A stretch of DNA of 64,000 nt from Acidovorax sp. 1608163 (GTDB lineage: Bacteria; Pseudomonadota; Gammaproteobacteria; Burkholderiales; Burkholderiaceae_C): assembly GCF_003669015.1 (NCBI RefSeq), contig NZ_CP033069.1:1119001-1183000 (forward strand), given 5' to 3'. The position numbers and the translations under genes are program-made. Numbering within the stretch: the first letter of the stretch is position 1; the number at the start of each line of letters is the position of its first letter. Positions 9,869 through 19,194 of the stretch are shown here, in pieces. The notes below the pieces were generated by a model that was not told the origin of the DNA, made no database searches, and worked only from the letters and a program-made list of their open reading frames with translations.

Positions 9869-9907
9869 GAAAAAAGGGGGCTTGGAACAGGTTCCTGTAG
9901 CCCCCTT
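9869..9907 (-). terminator. Rho-independent terminator of gdhA
   Basis: On the minus strand a GGGGGCT...AGCCCCC hairpin with an inner AGGAACCTGTTCC-like palindrome is followed by six T. It lies 27 bases after the gdhA stop. Confidence 0.85.
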
Positions 9908-9933
9908 GCTTGGCGGCCCTGAGGGCCTGCGCC

Positions 9934-11277
9934 TTACACCACGCCCTGGGCCAGCATGGCGTCGGCCACCTTCACAAAGCCTGCCACGTTGGCGCCGTCG
10001 ATGTAGCTCACGCTGCCATCGGCGCGCTGGCCGTAGCGCAGGCAGGCGGTGTGAATGCCCTGCATGATCTGCAGCAGGCGGGCGTCCACTTCTTCGCGCG
10101 GCCACGACAGGCGGGCCGCGTTCTGGCTCATCTCCAGGCCTGAGGTGGCCACGCCGCCTGCGTTGCTGGCCTTGCCGGGCGCATACAGCACGCCTGCGGC
10201 TTCAAAGGCCTTGGCCGCTTCGATGGTCGAGGGCATGTTGGCGCCTTCGGCCACGCACAGCACGCCGTTTTGGATGAGCAGCTTGGCGTCGTGGGCGTCC
10301 AGCTCATTTTGGGTGGCGCAGGGCAGGGCCACATCCACCTTCACATGCCAGGGGCGCACACCCGCTTCAAACTTCACTCCCGTACGCTCTGCGTAGTCGC
10401 TCACGCGGCCATAGTGGTGGTTCTTCACGTCCATCAAGATGGCCAGCTTCTCGGGGGTGAAGCCGTCTTCGTCCACGATGGTGCCGCTCGAATCCGACAC
10501 CGTGATCACCTTGGCGCCCAGCTCCATGGCCTTTTCCACTGCGTATTGCGCCACATTGCCCGAGCCAGAGACGGACACGCGCAGCCCATCAAACGAGCGG
10601 CCACGGGTTTTGAGCATTTCTTGCGCAAAGTACACCGTGCCGTAGCCCGTGGCCTCGGGGCGGATCAGTGAGCCGCCAAACGACAGGCCCTTGCCGGTGA
10701 ACACGCTGGCCGCGTTGTTGGCCAGCTTTTTGTACATGCCTGCCATGAAGCCCACCTCGCGGCCGCCCACGCCGATGTCGCCTGCGGGCACATCGGTGTC
10801 GGGGCCCACATGGCGGTACAGCTCGGTCACAAAGGCCTGGCAAAACCGCATCACCTCGCCCGCGCTCTTGCCCTTGGGGTCAAAGTCGCTGCCGCCCTTG
10901 CCGCCGCCCATGGGCAGGGTGGTCAGTGCGTTCTTGAAGGTCTGCTCAAACGCCAAAAACTTCAGCACCGACAGGTTCACCGAGGGGTGAAAACGCAGCC
11001 CGCCCTTGTAGGGGCCAATCGCCATGCTGTGCTGGATGCGGTAGCCCCGGTTGACCTGCACGCTGCCGTGGTCGTCCACCCACGACACGCGAAACATCAC
11101 CGTGCGCTCGGGCTCCACCAGGCGCTCCAGCAGGCCGTGCTCAGCGTAGCGGGGGTTCTTCTGGATGAAAGGCCACAGGCTTTCCATCACCTCTGTGACA
11201 GCTTGCAGAAACTCGGGCTGACCCGGATTGCGAAGAGAGACCTGGGAGAGGAAGCTGTCCACGGATTCGTATTTCAT
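9934..11277 (-). CDS. gdhA: NADP-specific glutamate dehydrogenase
   Basis: Reductive amination of 2-oxoglutarate with ammonia and NADPH, the low-affinity route of ammonium assimilation. Starting at the ATG at 11277 gives 447 residues, exactly the length of E. coli GdhA; the frame to 11328 adds 17 unlikely residues. Substrate lysines are visible in GPYKGGLRFHP (Lys91) and GGGKGGSDF (catalytic Lys127); the Rossmann loop is SGSGNVAQYA. The opening KYESVDSFLSQV is typical of the hexameric bacterial enzyme. Monocistronic, with its own terminator and 267 bases shared with the divergent glycerophosphodiesterase gene. Confidence 0.96.
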   Translation of the reverse strand: MKYESVDSFLSQVSLRNPGQPEFLQAVTEVMESLWPFIQKNPRYAEHGLLERLVEPERTVMFRVSWVDDHGSVQVNRGYRIQHSMAIGPYKGGLRFHPSVNLSVLKFLAFEQTFKNALTTLPMGGGKGGSDFDPKGKSAGEVMRFCQAFVTELYRHVGPDTDVPAGDIGVGGREVGFMAGMYKKLANNAASVFTGKGLSFGGSLIRPEATGYGTVYFAQEMLKTRGRSFDGLRVSVSGSGNVAQYAVEKAMELGAKVITVSDSSGTIVDEDGFTPEKLAILMDVKNHHYGRVSDYAERTGVKFEAGVRPWHVKVDVALPCATQNELDAHDAKLLIQNGVLCVAEGANMPSTIEAAKAFEAAGVLYAPGKASNAGGVATSGLEMSQNAARLSWPREEVDARLLQIMQGIHTACLRYGQRADGSVSYIDGANVAGFVKVADAMLAQGVV

Positions 11278-11474
11278 GTCGGAAAAGGCTTTCTGCATCA
11301 AAACAACAGGCAAGGCGCTGCGCACCAAATTATGTCAAACCGTCATAAGGTAATGCACAAACTTGGTGATTCGATAGGCCAATTGCATTGTTTTGGTGCT
11401 TTTGTCTTCTGTTTTTGCTCTGTTTTGGTGCTTTGATGCTGTGGGTATGTCTGGCACATGACACGGCTGGCACA

Positions 11475-11492
11475 CCGTCATGGCGCTGTCAC
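11475..11492 (+). promoter_or_regulatory. Candidate Pho box upstream of the glycerophosphodiesterase gene
   Basis: Two 7-base direct repeats, CCGTCAT and CTGTCAC, are separated by 4 bases, the exact spacing of a PhoB site (consensus CTGTCAT, 4 bases, CTGTCAY). It ends about 50 bases before the start codon of a gene that releases phosphate-containing glycerol 3-phosphate. No good -10 box was recognised. Confidence 0.6.
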
Positions 11493-11544
11493 AAGGCGGG
11501 CCCACAGTGCGCCGCTGGGATCACATACAACGAGGAGAACCGCA

Positions 11545-12756
11545 ATGCACACCTATATCGATCGCATTTCCAAAGACATTGCCCGGGGCATTCCCCATGG
11601 CATTCGGCCCGCTGCGCTGGCCCTGGCCGCCGCGCTGGCCCTGGCGGCCTGCGGCGGCAACGACAGCCCCAGCTACCCCACACTCAATGGCGAAACCCCG
11701 CTGGTGATTGGCCACCGGGGCACGGCCGGTTACCGGCCTGATCACACGCTGGAGGGCTACAAGCTCGCCATCGACATGGGCGCCGACTTCATCGAACCCG
11801 ACCTGGTCGCCACCAAGGACGGCGTGCTGGTCGCCCGCCACGAGCCCAACATCACGGGCACCACCGATGTCTCCACCCGCGCTGAATTTGCCAGCCGCAA
11901 GACCAAGAAGGTGGTCGACGGTGTGGAGGAAGAAGGCTGGTTTGTTTCGGATTTCACCCTGGCCGAAATCAAGACCCTGCGCGCCGTGCAGCCCCTGTCG
12001 GACCGCGACCAGTCGTACAACGGCAAATTCTCGATTCCGACCCTGGAAGAAGTGCTGGACCTGGCCAAGACCGAAGGCGCCAAAGCGGGCCGCACCGTGG
12101 GCGTGTACCCTGAGACCAAGCACCCCACCTTCCACGCCAAGCTGGGCCTGCCGCTGGAAGACCGCCTGCTCACCATCCTGGCCAAATATGGCTACACCAC
12201 CAAGGCTTCGCCAGTGATCGTGCAGTCGTTTGAGGTGTCCAACCTCAAGTACCTGCGCACCAAGACACAAATCCGCCTGGTGCAACTGGTCGATGCCGAT
12301 GATGTGAACCCCAATGGCACCATGTCGCTGGTGGCCCCGTACGACAAGCCCTACGACTTTGCGGTGGCCGGTGATGCCCGCACCTTCGCCAGCCTGCTCA
12401 CCCCCGCAGGCCTCAAGGAAGTCAAGACCTACGCTGACGGCATTGGCCCCTGGAAGCCGTACCTGATCCCCTCCAAGCAAGTGGACGCCAACAACGATGG
12501 CAAGGCCGACGACCTGAACGGCGACGGCAAGATCGACGAGCGTGACCGCGTGATGATGCCCGCCACCTCGGTGGTGAAGGATGCCCACGCCGCCGGCCTG
12601 TTTGTGCACGCCTACACCTTCCGCAACGAAGCCAAGCGCCTGGCCTCGGACTTCAAGGGCGACCCCAAGGCCGAGTACAAGCTGTTCTTCAACCTGGGGG
12701 TGGACGGCGTGTTCAGCGACTTTGCCGACACGGCCAAGGCGGCGCGGGACAACTGA
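11545..12756 (+). CDS. Glycerophosphodiester phosphodiesterase lipoprotein, GlpQ type
   Basis: Hydrolyses glycerophosphodiesters (deacylated phospholipids) to glycerol 3-phosphate and an alcohol, outside the cytoplasm. The ATG at 11545 follows CGAGGAG and gives a lipoprotein signal ending LALAAC (Cys36). GDPD motifs follow: [18 protein letters not shown] with His57 and Arg58, [19 protein letters not shown] with the E-x-D pair 84/86 and His99. A calcium-loop-like stretch ([10 protein letters not shown], then DGKIDERD) lies near residues 315-335, as in periplasmic GlpQ-like enzymes that need calcium. 403 residues. It stands alone between gdhA (divergent) and a LysR gene (convergent). A Pho box suggests induction by phosphate starvation. 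Confidence 0.9.
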   Translation: MHTYIDRISKDIARGIPHGIRPAALALAAALALAACGGNDSPSYPTLNGETPLVIGHRGTAGYRPDHTLEGYKLAIDMGADFIEPDLVATKDGVLVARHEPNITGTTDVSTRAEFASRKTKKVVDGVEEEGWFVSDFTLAEIKTLRAVQPLSDRDQSYNGKFSIPTLEEVLDLAKTEGAKAGRTVGVYPETKHPTFHAKLGLPLEDRLLTILAKYGYTTKASPVIVQSFEVSNLKYLRTKTQIRLVQLVDADDVNPNGTMSLVAPYDKPYDFAVAGDARTFASLLTPAGLKEVKTYADGIGPWKPYLIPSKQVDANNDGKADDLNGDGKIDERDRVMMPATSVVKDAHAAGLFVHAYTFRNEAKRLASDFKGDPKAEYKLFFNLGVDGVFSDFADTAKAARDN

Positions 12757-12801
12757 TACCGGGCACCGGATGAGCGCGTGCCGCAGCGCGGCACGCAGCA
12801 C

Positions 12802-12844
12802 CAACGGCCATGCAAGCCCATCGCCTGCATGGCCGTTGTGTTTG
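12802..12844 (+). terminator. Terminator of the glycerophosphodiesterase gene
   Basis: Perfect 13-base arms CAACGGCCATGCA and TGCATGGCCGTTG with an 11-base loop, followed by the weak T-rich TGTGTTTG. It lies between two convergent genes and may act for both. Confidence 0.7.
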
Positions 12845-12853
12845 AGCAGGTTC

Positions 12854-13810
12854 CTAATCCAGCACGTCGATCGAGCGGAAAACCCGCTGCAACTGCGGGT
12901 CGGCCGTGTGCTGGCAGGCATGCACCTGTTGCAGCAGGTGCGCCACAAACCGCTGCGCTGCAAAGGGCAGGGGGCCGTGGCCGCGCTGTAGCACCCCGGC
13001 GGTGTGGGGCTCAAAGGGTTCCTGCAGCCGCAGCGGCGTGATGCGGCCGTGGGGGCCTTCGGTCTCTATCAGCGGCCAGGGGCAAAACGACACCATGTCG
13101 CTGTGCGCCACCAGGTGCAGCAGCAGCGATGCCGAGTGCACCAGGTGGATGCGCCGGGTGGGCACCGCGATGCCGTGCCGCAAAAACAGCTTTTCGAAAA
13201 TGGCGCTTTCTTCGCTGGGCGTGTAGTTCAGCAGCCAGTCGCAGTCGTGCAAATCGTGCAGCGACCGTGCTTGCACCAACGGGTGCCTGGTGCGCGCCAC
13301 CACGGCCGCCTCGTAGCGAAACAGCGGCGTGGCATGCAGGTCTTGTGCGGCGCTGCCAGTGGGCACGCGGCCAATCAGCAGGTCAATGCTGCCCTCGCGC
13401 AGGCGGGGCAGGGCCACGGCCGACAGGCCTTCAAACAGCTCCAGCCGCACCTGGGGCAGCTCGGCACGGAAGCTGGCCAGCACGGGGGGTAGCAGGCTGT
13501 GGGCAATCCATGGGGTGACGGCCACAGACAGGCGGATGTGGGCCTGTGGGTCGCGCAGCGCGGCCATCTCGGCCTCGGCTTGCTCCAGCTGGCCGGTAAC
13601 GAGCTGGGCGTGCCGCAGCAGCACTTGCCCCGCAGCCGTGAGCACCATGCCACTGCTGTGGCGCTGGAACAGGGGCAGACGGTGGGCCTCTTCCAGCTCG
13701 CGCAGGCCCTGGGTCACGGCGGCTTGCGTCACGCCCAGGGTGCGCGCTGCGGCCCGCACGCTGCCGTACTCGGCCAGCGCCACCAGGTAGCGGATCTGGT
13801 GCAGCTTCAT
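12854..13810 (-). CDS. LysR-family transcriptional regulator
   Basis: DNA-binding regulator with an N-terminal winged helix-turn-helix (residues 1-60: MKLHQIRYLVALAEYGSVRAAARTLGVTQAAVTQ) and a C-terminal ligand domain. The ATG at 13810 gives 318 residues, the usual size; the much longer frame to 14077 begins inside the opposite gene and is an artefact, though an ATG 33 bases further up (13843) is possible. It is divergent from an M20 amidohydrolase followed by a Bug receptor, so it probably controls those genes in response to their substrate, perhaps an N-acyl amino acid. That link is by position only. Confidence 0.88.
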   Translation of the reverse strand: MKLHQIRYLVALAEYGSVRAAARTLGVTQAAVTQGLRELEEAHRLPLFQRHSSGMVLTAAGQVLLRHAQLVTGQLEQAEAEMAALRDPQAHIRLSVAVTPWIAHSLLPPVLASFRAELPQVRLELFEGLSAVALPRLREGSIDLLIGRVPTGSAAQDLHATPLFRYEAAVVARTRHPLVQARSLHDLHDCDWLLNYTPSEESAIFEKLFLRHGIAVPTRRIHLVHSASLLLHLVAHSDMVSFCPWPLIETEGPHGRITPLRLQEPFEPHTAGVLQRGHGPLPFAAQRFVAHLLQQVHACQHTADPQLQRVFRSIDVLD

Positions 13811-13955
13811 CGACAGGTGAGGGGGCGTGCGCGCGGCGTCCATGCCTGGGATGATGCACTTTCTGTGCCTTGGGTCTGCAGGGGCATGGCGCAGCTTGTC
13901 GGGCCAAGCAATGCTGGTCTTCTGCCGCTGCCAGGCGCTGCCTAGACTGCGCCGC

Positions 13956-15167
13956 ATGACCCAAGACCTTTTGCAAACCGCCGTGCTGCCCGGCATCCGC
14001 GCGCTGGAGACCGAGATGGTGGCCCTGCGCCACCACATCCACGCCCACCCCGAGCTGGCTTTTGAAGAATTTGCCACCAGCGACCTGGTGGCCGAGCGCC
14101 TGACCGCCTGGGGCTACGAGGTGCACCGGGGCCTGGGCGGCACGGGCGTGGTGGGCACGCTGCGTGTGGGCCAGGGCAGCAAGCGCCTGGGCCTGCGGGC
14201 CGACATGGACGCGCTGCCCATCCACGAGGCCACGGGCCTGCCCTACGCCAGCCGCCACGCGGGCAAGATGCACGCCTGCGGGCACGATGGGCACACCGCC
14301 ACGCTGCTGGCCGCAGCGCGCCACCTGGCCCAGACGCGGTCTTTTGATGGCACGCTGCACCTGATCTTCCAGCCCGCCGAAGAGGGCCTGGGCGGGGGGC
14401 GCAAGATGGTGGAAGACGGCCTGTTTCAGCTGTTTCCGTGCGATGCCATCTTTGCGCTGCACAACATGCCGGGCTTCCCCGCAGGGCAGTTTGGCTTCAT
14501 GCCAGGCTCGTTCATGGCGTCGTCTGACACCGTCATTATCAAGGTGCGCGGCAAGGGCGGGCACGGCTCGGCGCCCCATTTGTCGTGGGACCCGGTCGTG
14601 GCCTCGGCCCATTTGATTCTGGCGCTGCAAACCGTGGTGTCGCGCAATGTGGATCCGCGCGACATGGCCGTGGTCACCGTGGGCGCCATCCATGCGGGCG
14701 ATGCGCCCAACGTGATTCCGAACGAAGTGGAACTGCGCCTGTCGGTGCGCGCCTACCGGCCCGAGGTGCGCCAGCAGCTGCGTGAGCGCATCACCGCGCT
14801 GGCCCATGCCCAGGCCGCTGCGCTGGGGGCCGAGGCCGAGGTGGAGTACCGCTGGCGCTACCCCGCGCTGGTCAACGACCCCGCCTGCACCGCCATCGCC
14901 CGCCAGGTGGTGGTGGACTGGCTTGGGGAGGAGGCCCTCATCCCCAAACTGCAACCCCTGACGGGCAGTGAAGACTTCTCTTTCATGCTCGAAGCCTGCC
15001 CGGGCAGCTACCTCATCGTGGGCAACGGCGTGGGCGAGACGCATGGCACGGGCGGCTGCATGGTGCACAACCCGGGCTACGACTTCAATGACCGCATCCT
15101 GCCCGTGGCGGCTTCGTACTGGGTGCAGCTCACCGAGCACTTCCTGGCGGCCAACGCGGCGGCCTGA
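13956..15167 (+). CDS. M20 family metal-dependent amidohydrolase
   Basis: Hippurate hydrolase / N-acyl-L-amino-acid amidohydrolase type, releasing an amino acid from an N-acyl or N-benzoyl conjugate in the cytoplasm. Dinuclear metal motifs are visible: GLRADMDALP, HACGHDGHTA (Cys108, His110, His113), QPAEEG (Glu142/143) and GSEDFSFML near the C-terminus. Starting at ATG 13956 gives 403 residues, normal for the family; the earlier GTG frame overlaps the LysR gene. It is followed after 36 bases by a Bug receptor, which suggests that receptor may deliver the conjugated substrate, and is divergent from the LysR gene. Confidence 0.9.
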   Translation: MTQDLLQTAVLPGIRALETEMVALRHHIHAHPELAFEEFATSDLVAERLTAWGYEVHRGLGGTGVVGTLRVGQGSKRLGLRADMDALPIHEATGLPYASRHAGKMHACGHDGHTATLLAAARHLAQTRSFDGTLHLIFQPAEEGLGGGRKMVEDGLFQLFPCDAIFALHNMPGFPAGQFGFMPGSFMASSDTVIIKVRGKGGHGSAPHLSWDPVVASAHLILALQTVVSRNVDPRDMAVVTVGAIHAGDAPNVIPNEVELRLSVRAYRPEVRQQLRERITALAHAQAAALGAEAEVEYRWRYPALVNDPACTAIARQVVVDWLGEEALIPKLQPLTGSEDFSFMLEACPGSYLIVGNGVGETHGTGGCMVHNPGYDFNDRILPVAASYWVQLTEHFLAANAAA

Positions 15168-15203
15168 CGCTCTTTTTCATCCCCTCTTCTGCGAGCCACG
15201 ACC

Positions 15204-16223
15204 ATGAACGATTTCCTCACCTCTGCCGACGCACTCCATGGCACCTCTTCATCCCGCCGTGACGTGCTGCGCGCGCTGGCTGCCCTGGGCACCGCCGGGC
15301 TGGCCCTGCCGGGGCATGCGCAGGCCTACCCCTCCAAGCCCATCAAGCTGGTGGTGGGCTACCCCGCCGGGGGCTCGGTGGACCTGATTGGCCGCGTGCT
15401 GGCCGATGCCATGGCCCCGCGCATCAAGGCCACGGCCGTGGTGGACAACCAGGGCGGCGCTGCGGGCGCGATTGCCGCGCAGCGCGTGGCCACCTCCGCG
15501 CCCGATGGGTACACGCTGCTGGTCGGCTCCAGCAACGAACTGGTGGGCACGCGCATGGTCAACCCCGCGCAGCGCTACGACGGGCTCAAGGACTTCACCC
15601 CCATCGGCATGATGGCCACCGCCCCGGTGGTGCTCACGGCGGCGCCGCACACGGGCATCAAGTCCATCCCTGAGCTGCTGGATCTGCTGCGGCGCAACCC
15701 GGGCAAATACAGCTACGGCAGCTCGGGCGTGGGCTCCACGCTGCACTTTGCGGGCGAGCTGTTCAAGCAAAAGGCGGGCGTGTACATGACGCACATTCCC
15801 TACCGGGGCGTGGCGCCGCTCACCAGCGACCTGGCCGGTGGCAGCCTGGACTTTGCCGTGCTGTCGCCCAGCTCGGCCATGCCCTTCATCCGCAGCGGCC
15901 GCATCACCGCGCTGGCCGTGAGCAGCACCCAGCGCCTGGGCAGCCTGCCCCAGGTGCCCGCGATGACGGAGTTTGCGCCCCTCAAGGGCTATGAGCTGGT
16001 GGGCTGGTACGCCCTGATGGCCCCCAAGGGCCTGCCCGCCGACGTGACCGCGCTGTTGGCGAGCCACCTGCAAGCCACGCTGCAAGACCCCGCCGTGCGC
16101 AAGAAACTGGAAGACGCCGGCATGGTGCTGGCCACTGGGCGCGAAGACATCGGCCGCTTCATGGCCGAAGAGAGCGGCAAGTACGAGAAGCTGGCGGCCT
16201 TCGCGAAGATGCGCGAATCCTGA
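15204..16223 (+). CDS. Bug/TctC-family periplasmic solute receptor, Tat-type signal
   Basis: Extracytoplasmic substrate-binding protein of the tripartite tricarboxylate group. A twin-arginine signal (SRRDVLRALAAL, arginines 18-19) ends at GHAQA, after which YPSKPIKLVVGYPAGGSVDLIGR is the family hallmark. Further family pieces: DNQGGAAGAIAAQRVA and HIPYRGVAPLTSDL. 339 residues. No TctA/TctB membrane genes are near, as is common for Bug receptors in Burkholderiales, which may share one transporter or act as sensors. Directly downstream of the amidohydrolase and likely co-transcribed with it. Ligand unknown. Confidence 0.9.
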   Translation: MNDFLTSADALHGTSSSRRDVLRALAALGTAGLALPGHAQAYPSKPIKLVVGYPAGGSVDLIGRVLADAMAPRIKATAVVDNQGGAAGAIAAQRVATSAPDGYTLLVGSSNELVGTRMVNPAQRYDGLKDFTPIGMMATAPVVLTAAPHTGIKSIPELLDLLRRNPGKYSYGSSGVGSTLHFAGELFKQKAGVYMTHIPYRGVAPLTSDLAGGSLDFAVLSPSSAMPFIRSGRITALAVSSTQRLGSLPQVPAMTEFAPLKGYELVGWYALMAPKGLPADVTALLASHLQATLQDPAVRKKLEDAGMVLATGREDIGRFMAEESGKYEKLAAFAKMRES

Positions 16224-16265
16224 GCTGGCTAACTGGTGCGGACAGGACTGCGCCGGTGCGCCGCC

Positions 16266-18311
16266 TCAGCGCCCGCGCAAAAACAGCCCGTCCAGCTCTT
16301 TCATCGACAACTGCCGCCAGGTGGGGCGGCCGTGGTTGCACTGGTCCGATCGGTCGGTGGTTTCCATCTGCCGCAGCAGGGCGTTCATCTCGTCCAGCGT
16401 GAGCTTGCGGTTGGCGCGCACGGCGCCGTGGCAGGCCATGGTGCCCAGGATTTCATTGCGGGCGCGTTGCACCACGGTGGTGGCGTCGTGTGCGGCCAGC
16501 TCGGCCAGCACGCTGCGGGCCAGCTCCACGGCATCACCCTGCGCCAGCGTGGTGGGCACGGCGCGTACGGCCAGGGTCTTGGGCGAGAAGGGCACCACCT
16601 CCAGCCCCAGCGTGGCCAGCACCTCGACAGACTCTTCGGCCGTGGCCACTTCCTGCGGCGTGGCGGCAAAGGTGGCGGGGATCAACAGCGGCTGGCTGGC
16701 AATGCGGGCGCCGCTGTCCACTTGAGATTTCAGGCGTTCGTAGACGATGCGCTCGTGGGCGGCGTGCATGTCCACAATCACCATGCCCTGGGCGTTCTCG
16801 GCCAGGATGTAGACGCCGTGCAGCTGCGCCACGGCGCGGCCCAGCGGCCAGGCAGATGCGTTGTCGCCGCGCTGCTCGGGCCACACCATGGCCTCGCTGG
16901 GGGACGCATCGCCTGAGGCATTGTTCACGGCCCCACCCGCTGAGCTGGGGGGCAGAGCCATTGAGGCTGCGGCGGTGCCATGGGCCGTGGCCTCGCCGGG
17001 CTGCACGGCCGCAGGCTGCGCCGAGGGCGCCCACAGACCGCCCAGCGCAGCATCTGGTGCCGCTGCTGGAGGGGTTTCGCGCGGCGCCCACAGGGCCTGC
17101 AGGTCTTGCACACGGTGGCCGCGTTCTTCAAATTTCATAGCTGCTTGCGCTTGCCAGGCGGGCGCTAGAGGCCTTTTTTGTTCTAAGTCTGCAGTGTGGG
17201 CCGCAGGTGCCGCACCTTCGCCAGCGGCTTGTGCGGCGTTGGCGGCTGCCAATGCCGCAGCGCGGGGCGCGGCCAGGGCGTTTTCCACTGCGTGGCGCAC
17301 GGCCTGGTGCACCTCTCGGCTGTCCCGAAAGCGCACCTCGATCTTGGTGGGGTGCACGTTCACGTCCACGCGGGCGGGGTCGATCTCGACATACAGCGCG
17401 TAGATGGGCTGTTTGTGGCCATGCAGCACGTCCTCGTACGCGGCGCGGGCGGCGTGGGTGAGCACCTTGTCGCGCACAAAGCGGCCGTTCACGTAGCAGT
17501 ACTGGTGGTCGGGCCGCGAGCGGGCGGCGTCGGGCAGGCCTGCGCGGCCAGTGACGGTGACGGGCCCCACGCGGTGCTGCACGGTGACGGACTGCTGCAC
17601 AAAGTCTTCGCCCAGCACGTCTGAGAGGCGGCGGGCCAGCGCGTCTTGCGGGTTACCCTCGCCGGGCACAAAGGTGGCACGCCACTGCTCCACCAGCTTG
17701 CCCTCGTGCCAGATGGCAAAGCCCACATCGGGCCGTGCCAGCGCGTGGCGGCGCACCGATTCAATGCAGTGCGCCAGCTCGGTGGCGTCGGTCTTCAAGA
17801 ACTTGCGGCGGGCGGGGGTGGAGAAGAACAGCTCTTTGACCTCAATGGTCGTGCCCTGGCTTCGGGCGGCTGGGCGCAGCTCGCCGCTGCGGGCGTCCAG
17901 CAAAAAGGCGCTGGCCTGCGTGGGCGGGCGCGAGAGCAGGGCCATCTCCGACACCGAGCTGATGGCCGCCAGCGCCTCGCCCCGAAAACCCATGGTGGCC
18001 ACGGTTTCCAGGTCGTGCAGGTTGGTGATCTTGCTGGTGGCATGGCGGCGCAGCGCCACGGGCAGCTCTTCGGGCGGAATGCCCAGGCCGTCGTCCTCGA
18101 CCGATATCAACCGCACCCCACCGGCCAGCAGCCGCACGGTGATTTGCGTGGCCCCGGCGTCCAGGGCGTTGTCCACCAGCTCGCGCACCACCGAGGCGGG
18201 GCGCTCCACCACTTCACCGGCCGCAATCTGGCTGATGAGTTCGTCGGGCAGGTCACGGATGGGACGGCGCGAGGCCAGGGGGGCGTCGGTGGTGGAGTCG
18301 GTTGGGTTCAC
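16266..18311 (-). CDS. mutL: DNA mismatch repair protein MutL
   Basis: Couples MutS mismatch recognition to strand nicking and excision. The N-terminal GHKL ATPase shows Glu44 and Asn48 in RELVDNALDAG, DDGLGI at 73-78 and GFRGEAL at 108-114; the C-terminal dimerisation domain ends with ACHGAVRAN and CNHGRPTW. Both ends are intact and 681 residues is within the family range. The linker (about 340-480) is long, Ala/Pro-rich and variable, and contains palindromic copy C at about residues 376-393. No DQHA(X)2E(X)4E endonuclease motif was seen. That position reads VDMHAAHERIVYE, a close variant, so nicking activity should be checked rather than assumed. Confidence 0.96.
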   Translation of the reverse strand: MNPTDSTTDAPLASRRPIRDLPDELISQIAAGEVVERPASVVRELVDNALDAGATQITVRLLAGGVRLISVEDDGLGIPPEELPVALRRHATSKITNLHDLETVATMGFRGEALAAISSVSEMALLSRPPTQASAFLLDARSGELRPAARSQGTTIEVKELFFSTPARRKFLKTDATELAHCIESVRRHALARPDVGFAIWHEGKLVEQWRATFVPGEGNPQDALARRLSDVLGEDFVQQSVTVQHRVGPVTVTGRAGLPDAARSRPDHQYCYVNGRFVRDKVLTHAARAAYEDVLHGHKQPIYALYVEIDPARVDVNVHPTKIEVRFRDSREVHQAVRHAVENALAAPRAAALAAANAAQAAGEGAAPAAHTADLEQKRPLAPAWQAQAAMKFEERGHRVQDLQALWAPRETPPAAAPDAALGGLWAPSAQPAAVQPGEATAHGTAAASMALPPSSAGGAVNNASGDASPSEAMVWPEQRGDNASAWPLGRAVAQLHGVYILAENAQGMVIVDMHAAHERIVYERLKSQVDSGARIASQPLLIPATFAATPQEVATAEESVEVLATLGLEVVPFSPKTLAVRAVPTTLAQGDAVELARSVLAELAAHDATTVVQRARNEILGTMACHGAVRANRKLTLDEMNALLRQMETTDRSDQCNHGRPTWRQLSMKELDGLFLRGR
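17131..17184 (+). repeat. Palindromic element copy C, inside the mutL linker
   Basis: ATAGCTGCTTGCGCTT at about 17137-17152 and GGCGCTAGAGGCC at about 17160-17172, ending in a T tract. On the mutL strand it encodes PLAPAWQAQAAMKF in the disordered linker, the same frame as copies A and F. Confidence 0.75.
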
Positions 18312-18412
18312 CGGACGGATTTTAGGCGTCGCTCTGGTGGGGATTTGGTTACAGGGCGATAGCGATAATGCGCCCTGCTTTTTATTGAGCAGATTCTTAG
18401 AACTTGAAATAT

Positions 18413-18470
18413 CCGTTCGGGTTGAGCTTGTCGAAACCTTGCGCAGTCGCTTCGACTGCTCTCAGTGAAC
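18413..18470. repeat. Dispersed repeat of the TTCGGGTTGAGCTTGTCGAA type
   Basis: CCGTTCGGGTTGAGCTTG followed by TCGAAACC at about 18413-18438, then GCTTCGACTGCTCTCAGTG in roughly inverse orientation at 18449-18467. This hairpin is known to me as a frequent intergenic repeat in Burkholderiales. It lies between mutL and the divergent DedA gene, upstream of both starts. Confidence 0.6.
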
Positions 18471-18536
18471 AGTTCATTGGGATGCATGCTGAACCCAAAG
18501 CCCGCTCAACCCGCTCAAAGCCCTCAAGGCCAGCCC

Positions 18537-19187
18537 ATGGAAATAGTGACCTTTCTGATCGACTTCATCCTGCACGTGGACAAGCACCTGGAGGCCTTTG
18601 TGCAGACCTACGGCATGTGGGTGTATGCGCTGCTGTTCCTGATCGTGTTTGTGGAGACCGGCGTGGTGGTGATGCCGTTTTTGCCGGGCGATTCGCTGCT
18701 GTTCATCGTGGGCGCACTGTGCGGCGCAGGGATGATGAGCTTTCCGCTGGCGTGTGCCGTGCTGGTGGCCGCCGCCATTTTGGGCGACCAGTGCAACTAC
18801 TCCATCGGGCGTTACTTTGGCCCCAAGGTGTTCCAGTGGGAAGACTCGCGCTGGTTCAACCGCAAGGCGTTTGACCAGGCCCACGCGTTTTATGAACGCT
18901 ATGGCGGCATCACCATCGTGATCGCGCGCTTCATGCCCTTTATCCGCACGTTTGCGCCTTTTGTGGCGGGCGTGGCCGAGATGGGCCGTGCCAAGTTCAC
19001 GGCCTTCAATGTGGGCGGCGCGCTGCTGTGGGTGCTGGGCATTGCCACGGCGGGCTACTTCTTCGGCAACTTTGCCTGGGTGAAGGAGAACCTGGACAAG
19101 ATCATCTGGGCGATGATTTTTGTGCCTGGACTGATTGCCATCTTTGGTGCCTGGCGTGCGGGCCGCACATCCAAGGCAACGGTCTGA
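18537..19187 (+). CDS. DedA family membrane protein
   Basis: Inner-membrane protein of the DedA/VTT superfamily, members of which flip undecaprenyl phosphate or phospholipids and maintain the proton motive force. Visible family marks: ETGVVVMPFLPGDSLLF (re-entrant segment), GDQCNYSIGRYFG, and RFMPFIRTFAPFVAGVAEM, with the arginines needed in E. coli DedA proteins. The ATG at 18537 gives 216 residues with N-terminus MEIVTFLIDFILHVDKHLEAF, the normal form; the extra 24 residues of the longer frame are unlikely. Single-gene unit ending at a palindromic element shaped like a terminator. Confidence 0.92.
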   Translation: MEIVTFLIDFILHVDKHLEAFVQTYGMWVYALLFLIVFVETGVVVMPFLPGDSLLFIVGALCGAGMMSFPLACAVLVAAAILGDQCNYSIGRYFGPKVFQWEDSRWFNRKAFDQAHAFYERYGGITIVIARFMPFIRTFAPFVAGVAEMGRAKFTAFNVGGALLWVLGIATAGYFFGNFAWVKENLDKIIWAMIFVPGLIAIFGAWRAGRTSKATV

Positions 19188-19194
19188 TTGATTT

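Noticed and set aside
11521..13014. 497-codon minus frame opposite the glycerophosphodiesterase
   Set aside because: Composition typical of a shadow frame; the plus strand has signal, GDPD motifs and a ribosome site.
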